NCBI GenBank assembly: GCA_902461815.1
Contig: CABPZE010000001.1
Coordinates: 124,001-188,000 of the forward strand
DNA: 64,000 bases
Reading direction: 5' to 3'
From: CAG-390 sp003523225
GTDB lineage: Bacteria; Bacillota; Clostridia; Oscillospirales; CAG-272
Below, in pieces: positions 25,802 to 33,659 of this stretch. Position numbers and translations under genes: made by a program. Positions within the stretch are counted from its first letter, which is position 1. Each line of letters starts with the position of its first letter. The notes under the pieces are model-generated. The model was not told where the DNA came from and ran no database searches. It was given only the letters and a program-made list of their open reading frames with translations.

Positions 25802-26392
25802 TCAGTCCGTGGTTTGACCGAGCAGGCGCAGAAGATATGACTCAAGCGTCTGCCATGACATGGCGCCCACATGATTTCCGATTATATTTCCGCTTTTGTC
25901 GATGAACAGCGTAAGAGGTATCGAATAAACCGAATAAGTGTTTGCGGCGTCCGATTTTGTGTCGTAATAGACCGGGAAGGTGTATCCCTCCTGGCTGACA
26001 AAGCTCTTGACCCCCTCTATTGTTTCGGATATTCCGTCAGTGAGATTGACCATCAGAAAATTCACGTCGTTGCCGTATTTAGTGTACATTTCATTGAAGT
26101 CCGGAAGTTCGGCACGGCATGGCGGACACCATGTCGCCCAGAAATTTATAACGATAGGCTCACCTGCAAAATCCGAAAGCCGGACTTCGTTTCCGTCGGA
26201 ATCAAGCACGGTAAAGTCAGGGGAGTTGAATTCCTTCTGGCTTTCGGCGGTCGATGAGTCGCCGCTGCTGACCGGGGGAACGGTAAGTTCGGGCTCGTAC
26301 TTTTCCGAGAGCTGTGTGTAAAGTATGACTGCTACGACAAACAGTAATATAAAGGCAACGGCGGCTATTATCAGTTTTAAGTTTTTTTTCAT
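25802..26392 (-). CDS. TlpA/ResA-family membrane-anchored thiol-disulfide oxidoreductase
   Basis: A 196-residue protein. An N-terminal transmembrane anchor (LKLIIAAVAFILLFVVAVIL) precedes a thioredoxin-fold domain outside the membrane. The redox motif is NFWATWCPPCRAELP (CxxC, ~residue 98), with the cis-Pro loop at YSVYSIPLTLFID. ResA/TlpA proteins reduce disulfides on the outer face, for instance in cytochrome c maturation or protein repair. Their electrons come from CcdA, encoded 22 bases upstream, so the two form an electron relay. The normal start is the MKKNLKL at 26392. Confidence 0.9.
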   Translation of the reverse strand: MKKNLKLIIAAVAFILLFVVAVILYTQLSEKYEPELTVPPVSSGDSSTAESQKEFNSPDFTVLDSDGNEVRLSDFAGEPIVINFWATWCPPCRAELPDFNEMYTKYGNDVNFLMVNLTDGISETIEGVKSFVSQEGYTFPVYYDTKSDAANTYSVYSIPLTLFIDKSGNIIGNHVGAMSWQTLESYLLRLLGQTTD

Positions 26393-26414
26393 CTCATTTG
26401 ATTTCCTTTTTGAT

Positions 26415-27107
26415 TTATTTAAGGAGGGCGAGAAGCCGGTCAAATAGTCCGGCTGCCATGGTTATTCCCACAACGATCAGAAATATGCCGCAAACAAGAT
26501 TGACAGTGCGGTAATGACGCTTGATGAATCCGAACGCGGAAGTAAGACGGTCGATAAGCAGAGCGGAGATGACAAAAGGGATACCGAGTCCCAGCGAGTA
26601 GCATAACAGGAGCATCGCTCCGGTCAATGCTCCTCCGCCGGATGATGAGGCAAGCATCAGCGCCGAGCCGAGAAATGCGCCGACGCAGGGCGTGAAGCTG
26701 ACGGAATAGACCACTCCGAACAGAAACGCCGATAAAACGCTGTTTATCTCGCCCGTGTCCTTCATCATGCCGTTGAACGGAAGTCTGAAAACGCCGAGAT
26801 ATCCCAGCCCGAATATTATTACTATTAACCCGCACACGATATTGACCGCTGTTTTATAACGTGTCAGGAAACCGCCCAGCGCTCCGGCAAAAAGTCCGAG
26901 AAGCGTGAAAACAAGCGTAAATCCGATAACGAACGCAAGAGAGCGGAAAAGGACATTCCGCTTGCCGTGTGCCGGATCTGGCGTTTTGCCTTCGGCGTCC
27001 GGATGTGCATTACCGGCAAAATACATGACGTACAGCGGAAGCATGGGAAGCATACACGGAGAAATGAAAGATATAAAGCCTTCAAGAAAGGTGACAAGAT
27101 ACTGCAT
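26415..27107 (-). CDS. ccdA: Cytochrome c biogenesis protein CcdA
   Basis: A 230-residue membrane protein with about six helices that carries electrons from cytoplasmic thioredoxin across the membrane. The two membrane cysteines are in SPCMLPMLPLY (C18) and TPCVGAFLGS (~142), in the usual internally repeated halves. The length is normal. It heads the operon ccdA-tlpA-PPTase::TagA, with a sigma-A promoter at 27165-27193. No cytochrome genes are nearby. Confidence 0.92.
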   Translation of the reverse strand: MQYLVTFLEGFISFISPCMLPMLPLYVMYFAGNAHPDAEGKTPDPAHGKRNVLFRSLAFVIGFTLVFTLLGLFAGALGGFLTRYKTAVNIVCGLIVIIFGLGYLGVFRLPFNGMMKDTGEINSVLSAFLFGVVYSVSFTPCVGAFLGSALMLASSSGGGALTGAMLLLCYSLGLGIPFVISALLIDRLTSAFGFIKRHYRTVNLVCGIFLIVVGITMAAGLFDRLLALLK

Positions 27108-27164
27108 ATTATTTCCTTGTTTTGTTGATTTGTATCACGCATCTGAATGCGAGGCACTGATAAA

Positions 27165-27193
27165 ATTATACATTGTAAACCGTCTGGAGTCAA
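27165..27193 (-). promoter_or_regulatory. Sigma-A promoter for ccdA operon
   Basis: On the minus strand: -35 TTGACT (27188-27193), a 17-base spacer and a perfect -10 TATAAT (27165-27170), 57 bases before the ccdA start. Confidence 0.7.
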
Positions 27194-27335
27194 TAGATTG
27201 AGCTTCAAAAGTCAAAAGAAGTGTCGGATGTGCCGGAAAATCAAAAGGATTATTGTCAAAACTCCAAAAAAACCGCGCGATGTGTACGAAATGTTTGGAG
27301 GATGTAATAAAAATGATAAATTTTCAACAAACCTC

Positions 27336-27364
27336 TTGTATATTTGCCCGGAATAAGATAAAAT
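27336..27364 (+). promoter_or_regulatory. Sigma-A promoter for gapA
   Basis: -35 TTGTAT (27336-27341), a 17-base spacer and -10 TAAAAT (27359-27364). The rest of the 325-base ccdA-gapA gap is AT-rich, and I saw no further gene or riboswitch in it. Confidence 0.55.
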
Positions 27365-27432
27365 ATATAGTGGCAATAAATGGTCTGCAAAAACAAAAAA
27401 CAAACCAATTAAAAAACGGAGGATATCCAATT

Positions 27433-28464
27433 ATGTCAGTAAAAGTTGCTATTAACGGTTTTGGCCGTATCGGCCGTCTCGCTTTCCGTCAGATGTTTGA
27501 CGCTGAGGGCTATGAAGTAGTCGCTATCAACGACCTTACCAGCCCCAAGATGCTCGCTCATCTGCTTAAGTATGATACCGCGCAGGGTTCTTTCCTCGGC
27601 CGTATCGGCGAAGGCAAGCACACCGTTGAGGCTACCGAAGATTCTATCATCGTTGACGGCAAGAGCATCAGAATTTACGCTGAGAAGGATGCCAACAACT
27701 GCCCCTGGAAGGCTCTCGATGTTGATGTTGTTCTCGAGTGCACCGGTTTCTACACCTCCAAAGAGAAGTCCATGGCTCACATCAATGCCGGCGCAAAGAA
27801 GGTCGTTATTTCCGCTCCCGCGGGCAATGACCTCAAGACCATCGTTTACAGCGTAAACGAAAAGACCCTGACCCCCGACGATCAGATTATTTCCGCTGCA
27901 TCCTGCACCACCAACTGCCTTGCTCCTATGGCAAAGGCTCTTAACGATGCATACCCCATCGTTTCCGGTATCATGACCACCGTTCACGCCTATACAGGCG
28001 ACCAGATGATCCTTGACGGTCCTCAGCGCAAGGGTGACCTCAGAAGATCTCGCGCAGGCGCTCAGAACATCGTTCCTAACTCCACCGGCGCTGCCAAGGC
28101 AATCGGTCTTGTTATTCCGGAACTGAACGGCAAGCTCATCGGCTCCGCTCAGCGCGTTCCCACTCCTACCGGCTCCACCACCATTCTGGTTGCTGTTGTC
28201 AACGGTAAGGACGTGACCAAGGAATCCATCAACGCCGCTATGAAGGCTGCTTCCAACGAGTCCTTCGGCTACAACACCGACGAGATCGTTTCTTCCGACG
28301 TTATCGGTATGCGTTACGGTTCTCTCTTTGATGCCACTCAGACCATGGTTTCTAAGATCGACGACAACACCTACCAGGTACAGGTAGTTTCCTGGTACGA
28401 TAACGAGAACAGCTACACAAGCCAGATGGTTCGCACCATCAAGTACTTTGCCGAACTCAAATAA
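27433..28464 (+). CDS. gapA: Glyceraldehyde-3-phosphate dehydrogenase, type I
   Basis: A 343-residue glycolytic dehydrogenase. The NAD-binding start is VAINGFGRIGRLAFRQM. The catalytic cysteine is in ISAASCTTNCLAPMAKAL near residue 158, and the catalytic His and phosphate-binding residues are in TVHAYTGDQ and SRAGAQNIVPNSTGAAKAIG. The C-terminus WYDNENSYTSQMVRT is typical. CGGAGG about 9 bases before the ATG at 27433 fixes the start. Codon use is strongly biased to C-ending codons, as expected for a highly expressed gene, which also opens long meaningless antisense frames. Confidence 0.97.
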   Translation: MSVKVAINGFGRIGRLAFRQMFDAEGYEVVAINDLTSPKMLAHLLKYDTAQGSFLGRIGEGKHTVEATEDSIIVDGKSIRIYAEKDANNCPWKALDVDVVLECTGFYTSKEKSMAHINAGAKKVVISAPAGNDLKTIVYSVNEKTLTPDDQIISAASCTTNCLAPMAKALNDAYPIVSGIMTTVHAYTGDQMILDGPQRKGDLRRSRAGAQNIVPNSTGAAKAIGLVIPELNGKLIGSAQRVPTPTGSTTILVAVVNGKDVTKESINAAMKAASNESFGYNTDEIVSSDVIGMRYGSLFDATQTMVSKIDDNTYQVQVVSWYDNENSYTSQMVRTIKYFAELK

Positions 28465-28486
28465 GTTTGGTTCACAGCTGAATATT

Positions 28487-28528
28487 CCAAATGCGGCCGG
28501 TGCGCGTAAGCGCGCCGGTCGCATTTGG
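28487..28528 (+). terminator. Long hairpin after gapA, probable terminator
   Basis: A stem of about 18 bp with two G-U pairs between 28487 and 28528, followed only by a weak T-tract. The promoter of the response-regulator gene starts 5 bases later. Confidence 0.55.
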
Positions 28529-28532
28529 ACTC

Positions 28533-28561
28533 TTTACAACCACACCCTTTTATGTTATACT
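28533..28561 (+). promoter_or_regulatory. Sigma-A promoter for two-component operon
   Basis: -35 TTTACA (28533-28538), a 17-base spacer and -10 TATACT (28556-28561), 45 bases before the ATG. Confidence 0.65.
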
Positions 28562-28605
28562 TAAGAAAACATCCGGATGTGACATATTTAAAAGGAGGCT
28601 GCGGT

Positions 28606-29274
28606 ATGCCGAGAATATTACTTGTTGAGGATGACGCGGGAATAGTATCGGGGCTTACGGATTTTCTGCGTTCAGAGGGCTTTGAGGTTGAAAATGCCCC
28701 GGGGCAGTGCGAGGCGCTCAGTCTTGTTGAGGCAAACCGGTTTGACCTTTTGCTGCTTGACGTCTCACTGAGAGACGGAAACGGCTTTGCCGTATGCTCT
28801 GCCGTCAAGGGCAAATATGATATTCCCGTGATATTCCTTACCGCATCTGGAGATGAGGGAAGCGTAGTTGCCGGACTGGATATCGGAGCAGATGATTACA
28901 TATCCAAGCCCTTCCGCCCGCGGGAGCTTGCCTCGCGCATACGAAGCGTACTCCGCCGCAGCGGAGGTGCGAGAAATATCATTCAGCTTGACGATCTGAC
29001 GGTTGACACCGATAAGGGTACGCTGACAAAGAACGGAGAGGATATTGCGCTTTCTGCGCTCGAATACCGTATTCTTCTGGTCTTCATCAGCAATCGCGGC
29101 AGGCTTTTGTCACGCACGCGACTTTTGGAGGAGATATGGGATGTCGGCGGCGATTTTGTAAACGACAACACTCTGACAGTTTATATAAAGCGCCTGCGTG
29201 AAAAAATTGAGGATGACCCACAAGATCCTAAAATCATCAAAACCGTACGCGGGCTGGGATACAGGCTTGACTGA
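28606..29274 (+). CDS. OmpR-family response regulator (BceR-like)
   Basis: A 222-residue regulator. Its receiver domain (residues ~1-115) has the acidic pair in LLVEDDAG, the phosphoacceptor Asp in LLLLDVSLRDGNG (~52) and the KPF lysine (SKPFRPREL). Its winged-helix DNA-binding domain (~125-222) ends TVYIKRLREKIEDDP then KTVRGLGYRLD. AAAGGAGG lies just before the ATG at 28606. Start and stop are adjacent to the kinase gene (1-base gap). Kinase architecture suggests it answers cell-envelope or antimicrobial-peptide stress. Confidence 0.92.
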   Translation: MPRILLVEDDAGIVSGLTDFLRSEGFEVENAPGQCEALSLVEANRFDLLLLDVSLRDGNGFAVCSAVKGKYDIPVIFLTASGDEGSVVAGLDIGADDYISKPFRPRELASRIRSVLRRSGGARNIIQLDDLTVDTDKGTLTKNGEDIALSALEYRILLVFISNRGRLLSRTRLLEEIWDVGGDFVNDNTLTVYIKRLREKIEDDPQDPKIIKTVRGLGYRLD

Positions 29275-29275
29275 C

Positions 29276-30280
29276 ATGAATATTTGGAAAAACCCTGAGC
29301 TTCGGCTGGAAATTATACTTCATATAGTGTTGACGGCAGTGCTCGCCGCCGTGGGCTTTTGCTTTGGCGCGGTAAGCGGTATTATGCTACTGGTGTCAGG
29401 CATACTTTTTACGGTTTTTTATCTTGCCTCGGTATACATGCGTTATCGGAGCATTGTGCGCCTGAGTCAGAATATTGACCGGATACTGCACGGTCAGGAC
29501 AGCATTTTGTTTTCCGAGAGCCGAGAAGGAGAGCTTGCGATACTTGGCAGTGTGATCCAGAAGATGACGGTTCGCCTGCGCGATCAGGCGGATATACTGG
29601 TGAGCGATAAACAAAGACTCAACGACGCAATCGCAGATATTTCGCATCAGCTTCGCACGCCGCTCACTTCAATGACACTTACAATATCTCTGCTTTCCGA
29701 AGAAAATCTTACGGATGCGCGCCGCGCAGAGCTGATGCACGAGCTTAAAAAATCGCTCCGGCGCATCGACTGGCTTATTGAAGCGCTGCTTAAGATATCA
29801 AAAATTGACGCGGGAACGGCGGAATTCAAATCCGAGCCGGTATCTGTCCGTGGGATGGCGGAACGAGCCGCCGCACCTCTTCTTATCCCCATGGAACTTC
29901 GCTCACAAAGACTTTTGCTTAATATTGGGGAGGAGAGCTATATAGGGGATATGTCATGGAGCGTCGAGGCGGTGGGAAATATTCTCAAAAACTGCGTCGA
30001 GCATACGCCCGAGGGAGGAACCGTTGAGATCGCGGCGACGGAAACGGCGCTTTATACAGAAATAAATATCCGCGACAGCGGCTGTGGCTTTGATCCGGAG
30101 GACATACCGCATCTTTTTGAACGCTTCTGGCGCGGCAAAAACGCGAAGGACGATAGCGTCGGCATCGGACTTGCGCTCGCCAGGACGGTCATATGTGAGC
30201 AGAACGGGACGGTTTCGGCGTCAAACGGCAAGGACGGCGGCGCGTGCTTCAATATACGTTTTTATAAAAGAGTAATATAG
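29276..30280 (+). CDS. Intramembrane-sensing sensor histidine kinase (BceS-like)
   Basis: A 334-residue kinase. The N-terminus has two transmembrane helices (~12-32 and ~36-56) with almost no extracellular loop, as in intramembrane-sensing kinases that need an ABC exporter as the real sensor. The dimerisation/H-box is DISHQLRTPLTSM (~residue 125). The N-box is ILKNCVEHTPEGG, and the G boxes are IRDSGCGFDPEDIPHLFERFWRG and GIGLALARTVICEQNG. The frame begins at ATG 29276, just after the regulator stop. The exporter expected for this class is found only as two pseudogenes 2.4 kb downstream. Confidence 0.9.
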   Translation: MNIWKNPELRLEIILHIVLTAVLAAVGFCFGAVSGIMLLVSGILFTVFYLASVYMRYRSIVRLSQNIDRILHGQDSILFSESREGELAILGSVIQKMTVRLRDQADILVSDKQRLNDAIADISHQLRTPLTSMTLTISLLSEENLTDARRAELMHELKKSLRRIDWLIEALLKISKIDAGTAEFKSEPVSVRGMAERAAAPLLIPMELRSQRLLLNIGEESYIGDMSWSVEAVGNILKNCVEHTPEGGTVEIAATETALYTEINIRDSGCGFDPEDIPHLFERFWRGKNAKDDSVGIGLALARTVICEQNGTVSASNGKDGGACFNIRFYKRVI

Positions 30281-30452
30281 TAGTATATAAACTCGCGGCA
30301 AAACAAGCTGCCTCGGATTTATAGTCAAATACACAAAGTCGGCGTTCGGTGGCTTACGGGGCTTGGAAAAACCTCTTGCGACTCGCATAGATAAAAAATT
30401 TAGTAAAGTTGTGATCAAAGCGGCGGCACGGCGTTGCAGAAGCGTTGGTTTT

Positions 30453-30480
30453 GGGGTGTCGCGTTTTGACGCGACACCCC
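30453..30480. repeat. Perfect 11-bp inverted repeat (hairpin)
   Basis: GGGGTGTCGCG (30453-30463), a 6-base loop, then its complement (30470-30480). It lies between the convergent kinase and lipoprotein genes, so termination is possible, but no T-tract follows on either strand. The rest of the 219-base gap shows nothing I recognise. Confidence 0.6.
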
Positions 30481-30499
30481 GGGGGACAGCGTATAATGT

Positions 30500-31480
30500 T
30501 TACTTAAGCCATACGGCGACAGTGGCGAAATCGGTAAAGGTATCGGGCAGGGTAAATCCGTCCGCTCTCGTCAACGGGTTAGGATCGTGCAGCTTTACTT
30601 TATAGTAGTAGATAATAACGGGTGTTCCGTCATCGTCCAATGTCAGTTGACGCTTGGAAAGCTCGCGGCTGACGTATTCAAGCTCCGCATCCTCTTTGCA
30701 GTACATGGCGGTTATCTGTTCCTCCGCCATCGCATCGCACGCCGCCGCGTCAAGTCGGCTTGAAACCTTGTTGGCGATTCCTGTTGTCGGGGGCGTCTTT
30801 ACATACCGCACTCTGCCGTTTGCGTATATCCAAACATTTGCGAAGTCGGCAGCGCGTATGCCGGATACCGTGGCATAAAATGTTACTTCATACCATCCGT
30901 AGCTCATCAGATCGGGATCGTATCTGTAATTAATGCTATAATCGTTATAGTATTTTTCGTCAGTATACTTCGCTATCTCTTTTTTTGCCAATCCAACGAG
31001 TTCTTCTTCAGATAATTGATTCGCTAAAAGTTCGGAATTGCTATATCCATCGTAATGGCCAAACATATATCCGATAACTTTAGATGTGTTTCCGGTAGGG
31101 AAGTAAACGCTAACGGATTGCCCATTTTCGTCTTTACATCCGTAAACATCATATGTATCCGGCATACAGTACCCTGCTAAGTTGGTGGTTCTGTATACTA
31201 CCGAATAAGTATTTTCATCAATTACGACATCAACCTTCTTGCCTTTTTCCGAATCCAATTCACGCATCTGGTTGTAATTCAGGATCGTTCTCAAAGCGTT
31301 TATGTCGCTTTCGTTTCCCGACTGCACTATATATCCGAGAGAAACGAGTGTATCGGAATTGCCACCAATTGTCGCGGTATATGTTGGCTCAGACGCTTTG
31401 CTTACCTGCGAACACCCACAGAAAAGCATTACAATGATAATCGCAAGGCATATCGAAAAATATTTTCTGATTTCACGCAT
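30500..31480 (-). CDS. Secreted lipoprotein of unknown function
   Basis: A 326-residue protein with a lipoprotein signal (basic start, hydrophobic run, LFCGC with Cys23). No known domain is recognised. The mature part is rich in Tyr, Asp and Ser, with alternating strand-like stretches (e.g. YGWYEVTFYATVSGIRAADFANVWIYANGRVRYVK, cut in two parts of under 20 residues when compared) and no enzyme motif. It follows the caspase-like ORF by 14 bases on the same strand, so the pair is probably one transcript from the strong minus-strand promoter at 32414-32442. It may be the exported partner, target or immunity component of that ORF. Confidence 0.7.
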   Translation of the reverse strand: MREIRKYFSICLAIIIVMLFCGCSQVSKASEPTYTATIGGNSDTLVSLGYIVQSGNESDINALRTILNYNQMRELDSEKGKKVDVVIDENTYSVVYRTTNLAGYCMPDTYDVYGCKDENGQSVSVYFPTGNTSKVIGYMFGHYDGYSNSELLANQLSEEELVGLAKKEIAKYTDEKYYNDYSINYRYDPDLMSYGWYEVTFYATVSGIRAADFANVWIYANGRVRYVKTPPTTGIANKVSSRLDAAACDAMAEEQITAMYCKEDAELEYVSRELSKRQLTLDDDGTPVIIYYYKVKLHDPNPLTRADGFTLPDTFTDFATVAVWLK

Positions 31481-31494
31481 AACTATGTTCCTCC

Positions 31495-32061
31495 TTAACC
31501 TGTATAATTATCATTTACGATGTAAATGACATTGGTGTTTGAAAAATCATACTCTGTATAGCTAATATTGCCTAAGGCGTTAAGAATGTTTTGCGCTGTA
31601 ATCTCACCCGATGATTCAGCCTCGATATTTAAGTAATACATGAATTGGGCAATCCATCCATTGGCGTTGTCGCAGTCAATTTCAACATTAAACCCAATCG
31701 TATTTTCCGCACCATTCAAATATGTCGCTCTGACAAGGTTGTCGGCATTCTTCCCGCCCGCTCCGGTCAGACAGCACATATAAAGTATGAGTTCGGATTT
31801 TGAAAACTCTGGCGACGTACCCGATTTTACTTTGGATGAAAATAAAACCGGAGAATACAAATTGCTGTCTCCAAACCATATTGAATTTTGCATGCCATGA
31901 CCGCGGAAGATAAATACTTTTGAGCTTATCATATCAGCAAATGCAACATCTTCATTGCTTATTGACTGCTTTTGCGTTATTGATGCCGAAGTGCCGTAAA
32001 TATTGCGCAGATAAGCGGCTGTGGTCGTAAGGTATGACGAATGATCATGGTTACCGCCCAA
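31495..32061 (-). CDS. Caspase-like (clan CD) cysteine peptidase, 5' end disrupted
   Basis: A 188-residue frame (open to 32133, where a TGA stops it). Two segments match the His/Cys dyad of caspase/CHAT-type peptidases: KVFIFRGHGM (His near residue 54) and SELILYMCCLTGAG (Cys near 94-95). They are followed by NGAENTIGFNVEID, similar to the usual strand after the Cys. Upstream in the same frame the sequence TATLIGIPSALGG resembles the family's first strand, yet no ATG is available. A good GGAGGGAACA-ATG at 32137 and a 52-residue ORF (32109-32267) are in other frames. One frameshift near 32110-32134 would join them. It may be a pseudogene or a sequencing error. Confidence 0.55.
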   Translation of the reverse strand: MGGNHDHSSYLTTTAAYLRNIYGTSASITQKQSISNEDVAFADMISSKVFIFRGHGMQNSIWFGDSNLYSPVLFSSKVKSGTSPEFSKSELILYMCCLTGAGGKNADNLVRATYLNGAENTIGFNVEIDCDNANGWIAQFMYYLNIEAESSGEITAQNILNALGNISYTEYDFSNTNVIYIVNDNYTG

Positions 32062-32108
32062 TGCTGACGGAATACCGATAAGTGTCGCCGTATTTCTTCC
32101 GCCGCTCG

Positions 32109-32267
32109 TTACGGCAATATGGGCGTTTCCGGTTCATTGTTCCCTCCATTTTTGTTATTCACGTTGCTTCTAAGGTTTTGTACATACGGTTTAATTGACC
32201 ACAGAAAGTTGATTCCATGAAACACATTACTTACTATTTCAATTATCCTTTCACGACACACCTCCAT
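32109..32267 (-). other. Small ORF, candidate N-terminal fragment of the caspase-like gene
   Basis: A 52-codon frame from an ATG just after a TGA. It overlaps the open frame of the caspase-like region by ~24 bases in another phase. The sequence is hydrophilic after a short hydrophobic start (SNVFHGINFLWSIKPYV) and ends in an Asn/Glu/Pro-rich linker. It has no family match by eye. I list it because a single frameshift would fuse it to the peptidase frame. Confidence 0.3.
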
Positions 32268-32370
32268 TCAATATAAAAGTTATACGATATAGGTCATCTC
32301 ACTTTTACATAACATCCCCCCTATAATTATAACATGAATTTTCACAAGTTCCTGCAAGTCAATTCACCGT

Positions 32371-32409
32371 GCAGATATTGGTATCAATTCCTTCATTGAT
32401 ACCATCTGC
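32371..32409 (-). repeat. Long inverted repeat at the start of the minus-strand transcript
   Basis: Arms GCAGAT-GGTATCAAT and ATTGATACC-(AAT bulge)-ATCTGC with a 6-base loop (15 paired bases). It starts within a few bases of the expected transcription start of the promoter at 32414-32442. It could be an operator or a 5' RNA-stabilising hairpin. The remainder of the 32268-32640 gap is AT-rich, and no gene is seen in it. Confidence 0.6.
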
Positions 32410-32413
32410 CATC

Positions 32414-32442
32414 ATTATATCGTGATATTTCTCAATTGTCAA
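32414..32442 (-). promoter_or_regulatory. Consensus sigma-A promoter reading toward caspase-like ORF and lipoprotein
   Basis: A perfect TTGACA (32437-32442), a 17-base spacer and a perfect TATAAT (32414-32419) on the minus strand. Confidence 0.72.
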
Positions 32443-32585
32443 CATGTTTCGCTCGTTTTTTTGTGCAATTTTGAAAATTATGCCGGTATACAGACGCAGT
32501 GCGGGCGCTACCGCTTCCCGACCTTGCGGATTGCGGCTTTGATCGTGACCGATAAAGCTTTTGTGACCTTTCAGTTATCATAAAG

Positions 32586-32599
32586 TCACCGGGGTGTCA
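32586..32599 (+). promoter_or_regulatory. Candidate BceR-type operator upstream of the decayed ABC exporter
   Basis: TCACC-GGGG-TGTCA resembles the BceR-type inverted repeat TnACA-N4-TGTnA (one mismatch, consensus from memory). It sits inside a larger AAAGT...ACTTT palindrome (32582-32603), 51 bases before the start of the broken ATPase gene. Confidence 0.4.
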
Positions 32600-32649
32600 C
32601 TTTGTTCCTATATTCTTATGACATCAAATTCAAAAGAGAGGTGTATACT

Positions 32650-33147
32650 TTGGAAATTCTTAAGGTTGAGGATCTTACAAAGTTATACGGCAATGGAGAA
32701 AACAAGGTCAGGGCTGTGGACAACGTTTCCTTTTCGGTGGAAAAGGGAGAGTTCCTTGCAATAATAGGTCCGTAAGTCTCGCAAGTCAACGCTTTTTCAC
32801 ATTTTTGGTGGGGTTGACCGTCCAACCTCAGGAAAGGTATATATGAACGGGCAGGACATTTACGCGCAGAATGAGGATCACTTGCAATCTTCGCCGCCGT
32901 CATGTGGGACTTATTTACCAGTTTTACAATCTGATCCCGGTGCTTGACGTGGTCGAAAACATAACGCTTCCGTTGCTTATGGATGGCAGTAAGGTCGATG
33001 AGGAAAGACTTGACGAGCTGCTGAGGACATTGGGACTCAGCAACCGACGCAAAAATCTGCCAAATCAGCTTTCTGGCGGGCAGGATCATTACTATTGAAG
33101 ACAGACGCACTGTGAAAGACGAAAAACTCAGGTGTGCAAAGCCATGA
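32650..33147 (+). pseudogene. Decayed ABC exporter ATPase (MacB/BceA type)
   Basis: A remnant of a ~225-residue ATPase. The first 41 codons (LEILKVEDLTKLYGNGENKV..) run into a TAA at 32773, where the Walker A GPSGSGKST should be. About 2 bases are lost and the motif is ruined, but STLFHIFGGVDRPTSGKVYMNG continues in another frame. A second frameshift lies near 32880. After LPNQLSGGQ the sequence jumps to GRIITIEDRRTVKDEKL, the family's C-terminus, so Walker B, the D-loop and the H-loop are deleted across a short GGGCAGG repeat. The final TGA overlaps the permease ATG. It cannot make a working ATPase. Confidence 0.88.
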
Positions 33148-33555
33148 ATGTCTTTCAAAAATTCACGAGGATATCTTTGCGCCGCAACCGTTCCAGCAAA
33201 CTGGTTACCATAATCGGAATCATGCTGTCTATGGCTATGTTCACAGCGGTCGTTGAGGCGGTTTACAGCGGAATGCAGTACCTTGTACGCGCCGAAACGG
33301 TGCGTGTGGGAGCATTTCATGGGTATTATTACGATATGAGCGCCGATGATGTGGAAAAGTTCAGAGAAGCGGACGATGTCAGCGATGTTACGGTATGGCA
33401 ACAGGTCGGTTGGGCTGAAATTGAAGGCAAAAATGAATACAAGCCCTATCTCCTTAGGCAGTATATTTGCTGTTGTTTTTGCGACAATGATATATTCTAC
33501 GCGAAAGCTCAAAAAGGACAACCCGATCGATTCGCTTAAAAACGAAGATCTGTAA
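33144..33555 (+). pseudogene. Decayed ABC exporter permease (FtsX/BceB type)
   Basis: Only the two ends of a permease normally 600-800 residues long remain. The N-terminus is MNVFQKFTRISLRRNRSSK, followed by its first membrane helix (TIIGIMLSMAMFTAVVEAV) and ~70 residues of the extracellular part. After a junction near 33450 with a frame change comes the C-terminal helix and tail (SLGSIFAVVFATMIYSTRK, then DNPIDSLKNEDL). The ATGA overlap with the ATPase remnant preserves the original operon layout. Together with the kinase and regulator upstream, this looks like a dead Bce-type detoxification module. Confidence 0.87.
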
Positions 33556-33597
33556 TTATCCGATGTGTTATTTTGCGAATACTGCCGCCGTCCGGGG

Positions 33598-33626
33598 TTG
33601 ACAGCGGCGCGCGGGAATGGTATAAT
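33598..33626 (+). promoter_or_regulatory. Consensus sigma-A promoter for asnA
   Basis: A perfect TTGACA (33598-33603), a 17-base spacer and a perfect TATAAT (33621-33626), 33 bases before the ATG. Confidence 0.82.
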
Positions 33627-33659
33627 AAGCGCATAGTTTTTATGACAGGAGTTATTGTT

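Noticed and set aside
27436..28524. 362-codon minus-strand frame over gapA
   Set aside because: Antisense shadow of gapA; no start signal and low-complexity composition.
31153..31437. Plus-strand frame opposite the lipoprotein gene
   Set aside because: Cys/Leu-rich antisense translation; the minus strand has a proper signal peptide.
32268..32640. Possible mobile-element end or CRISPR-like repeats in the AT-rich gap
   Set aside because: The inverted repeat is single, there is no transposase, no spaced repeats and no target duplication.
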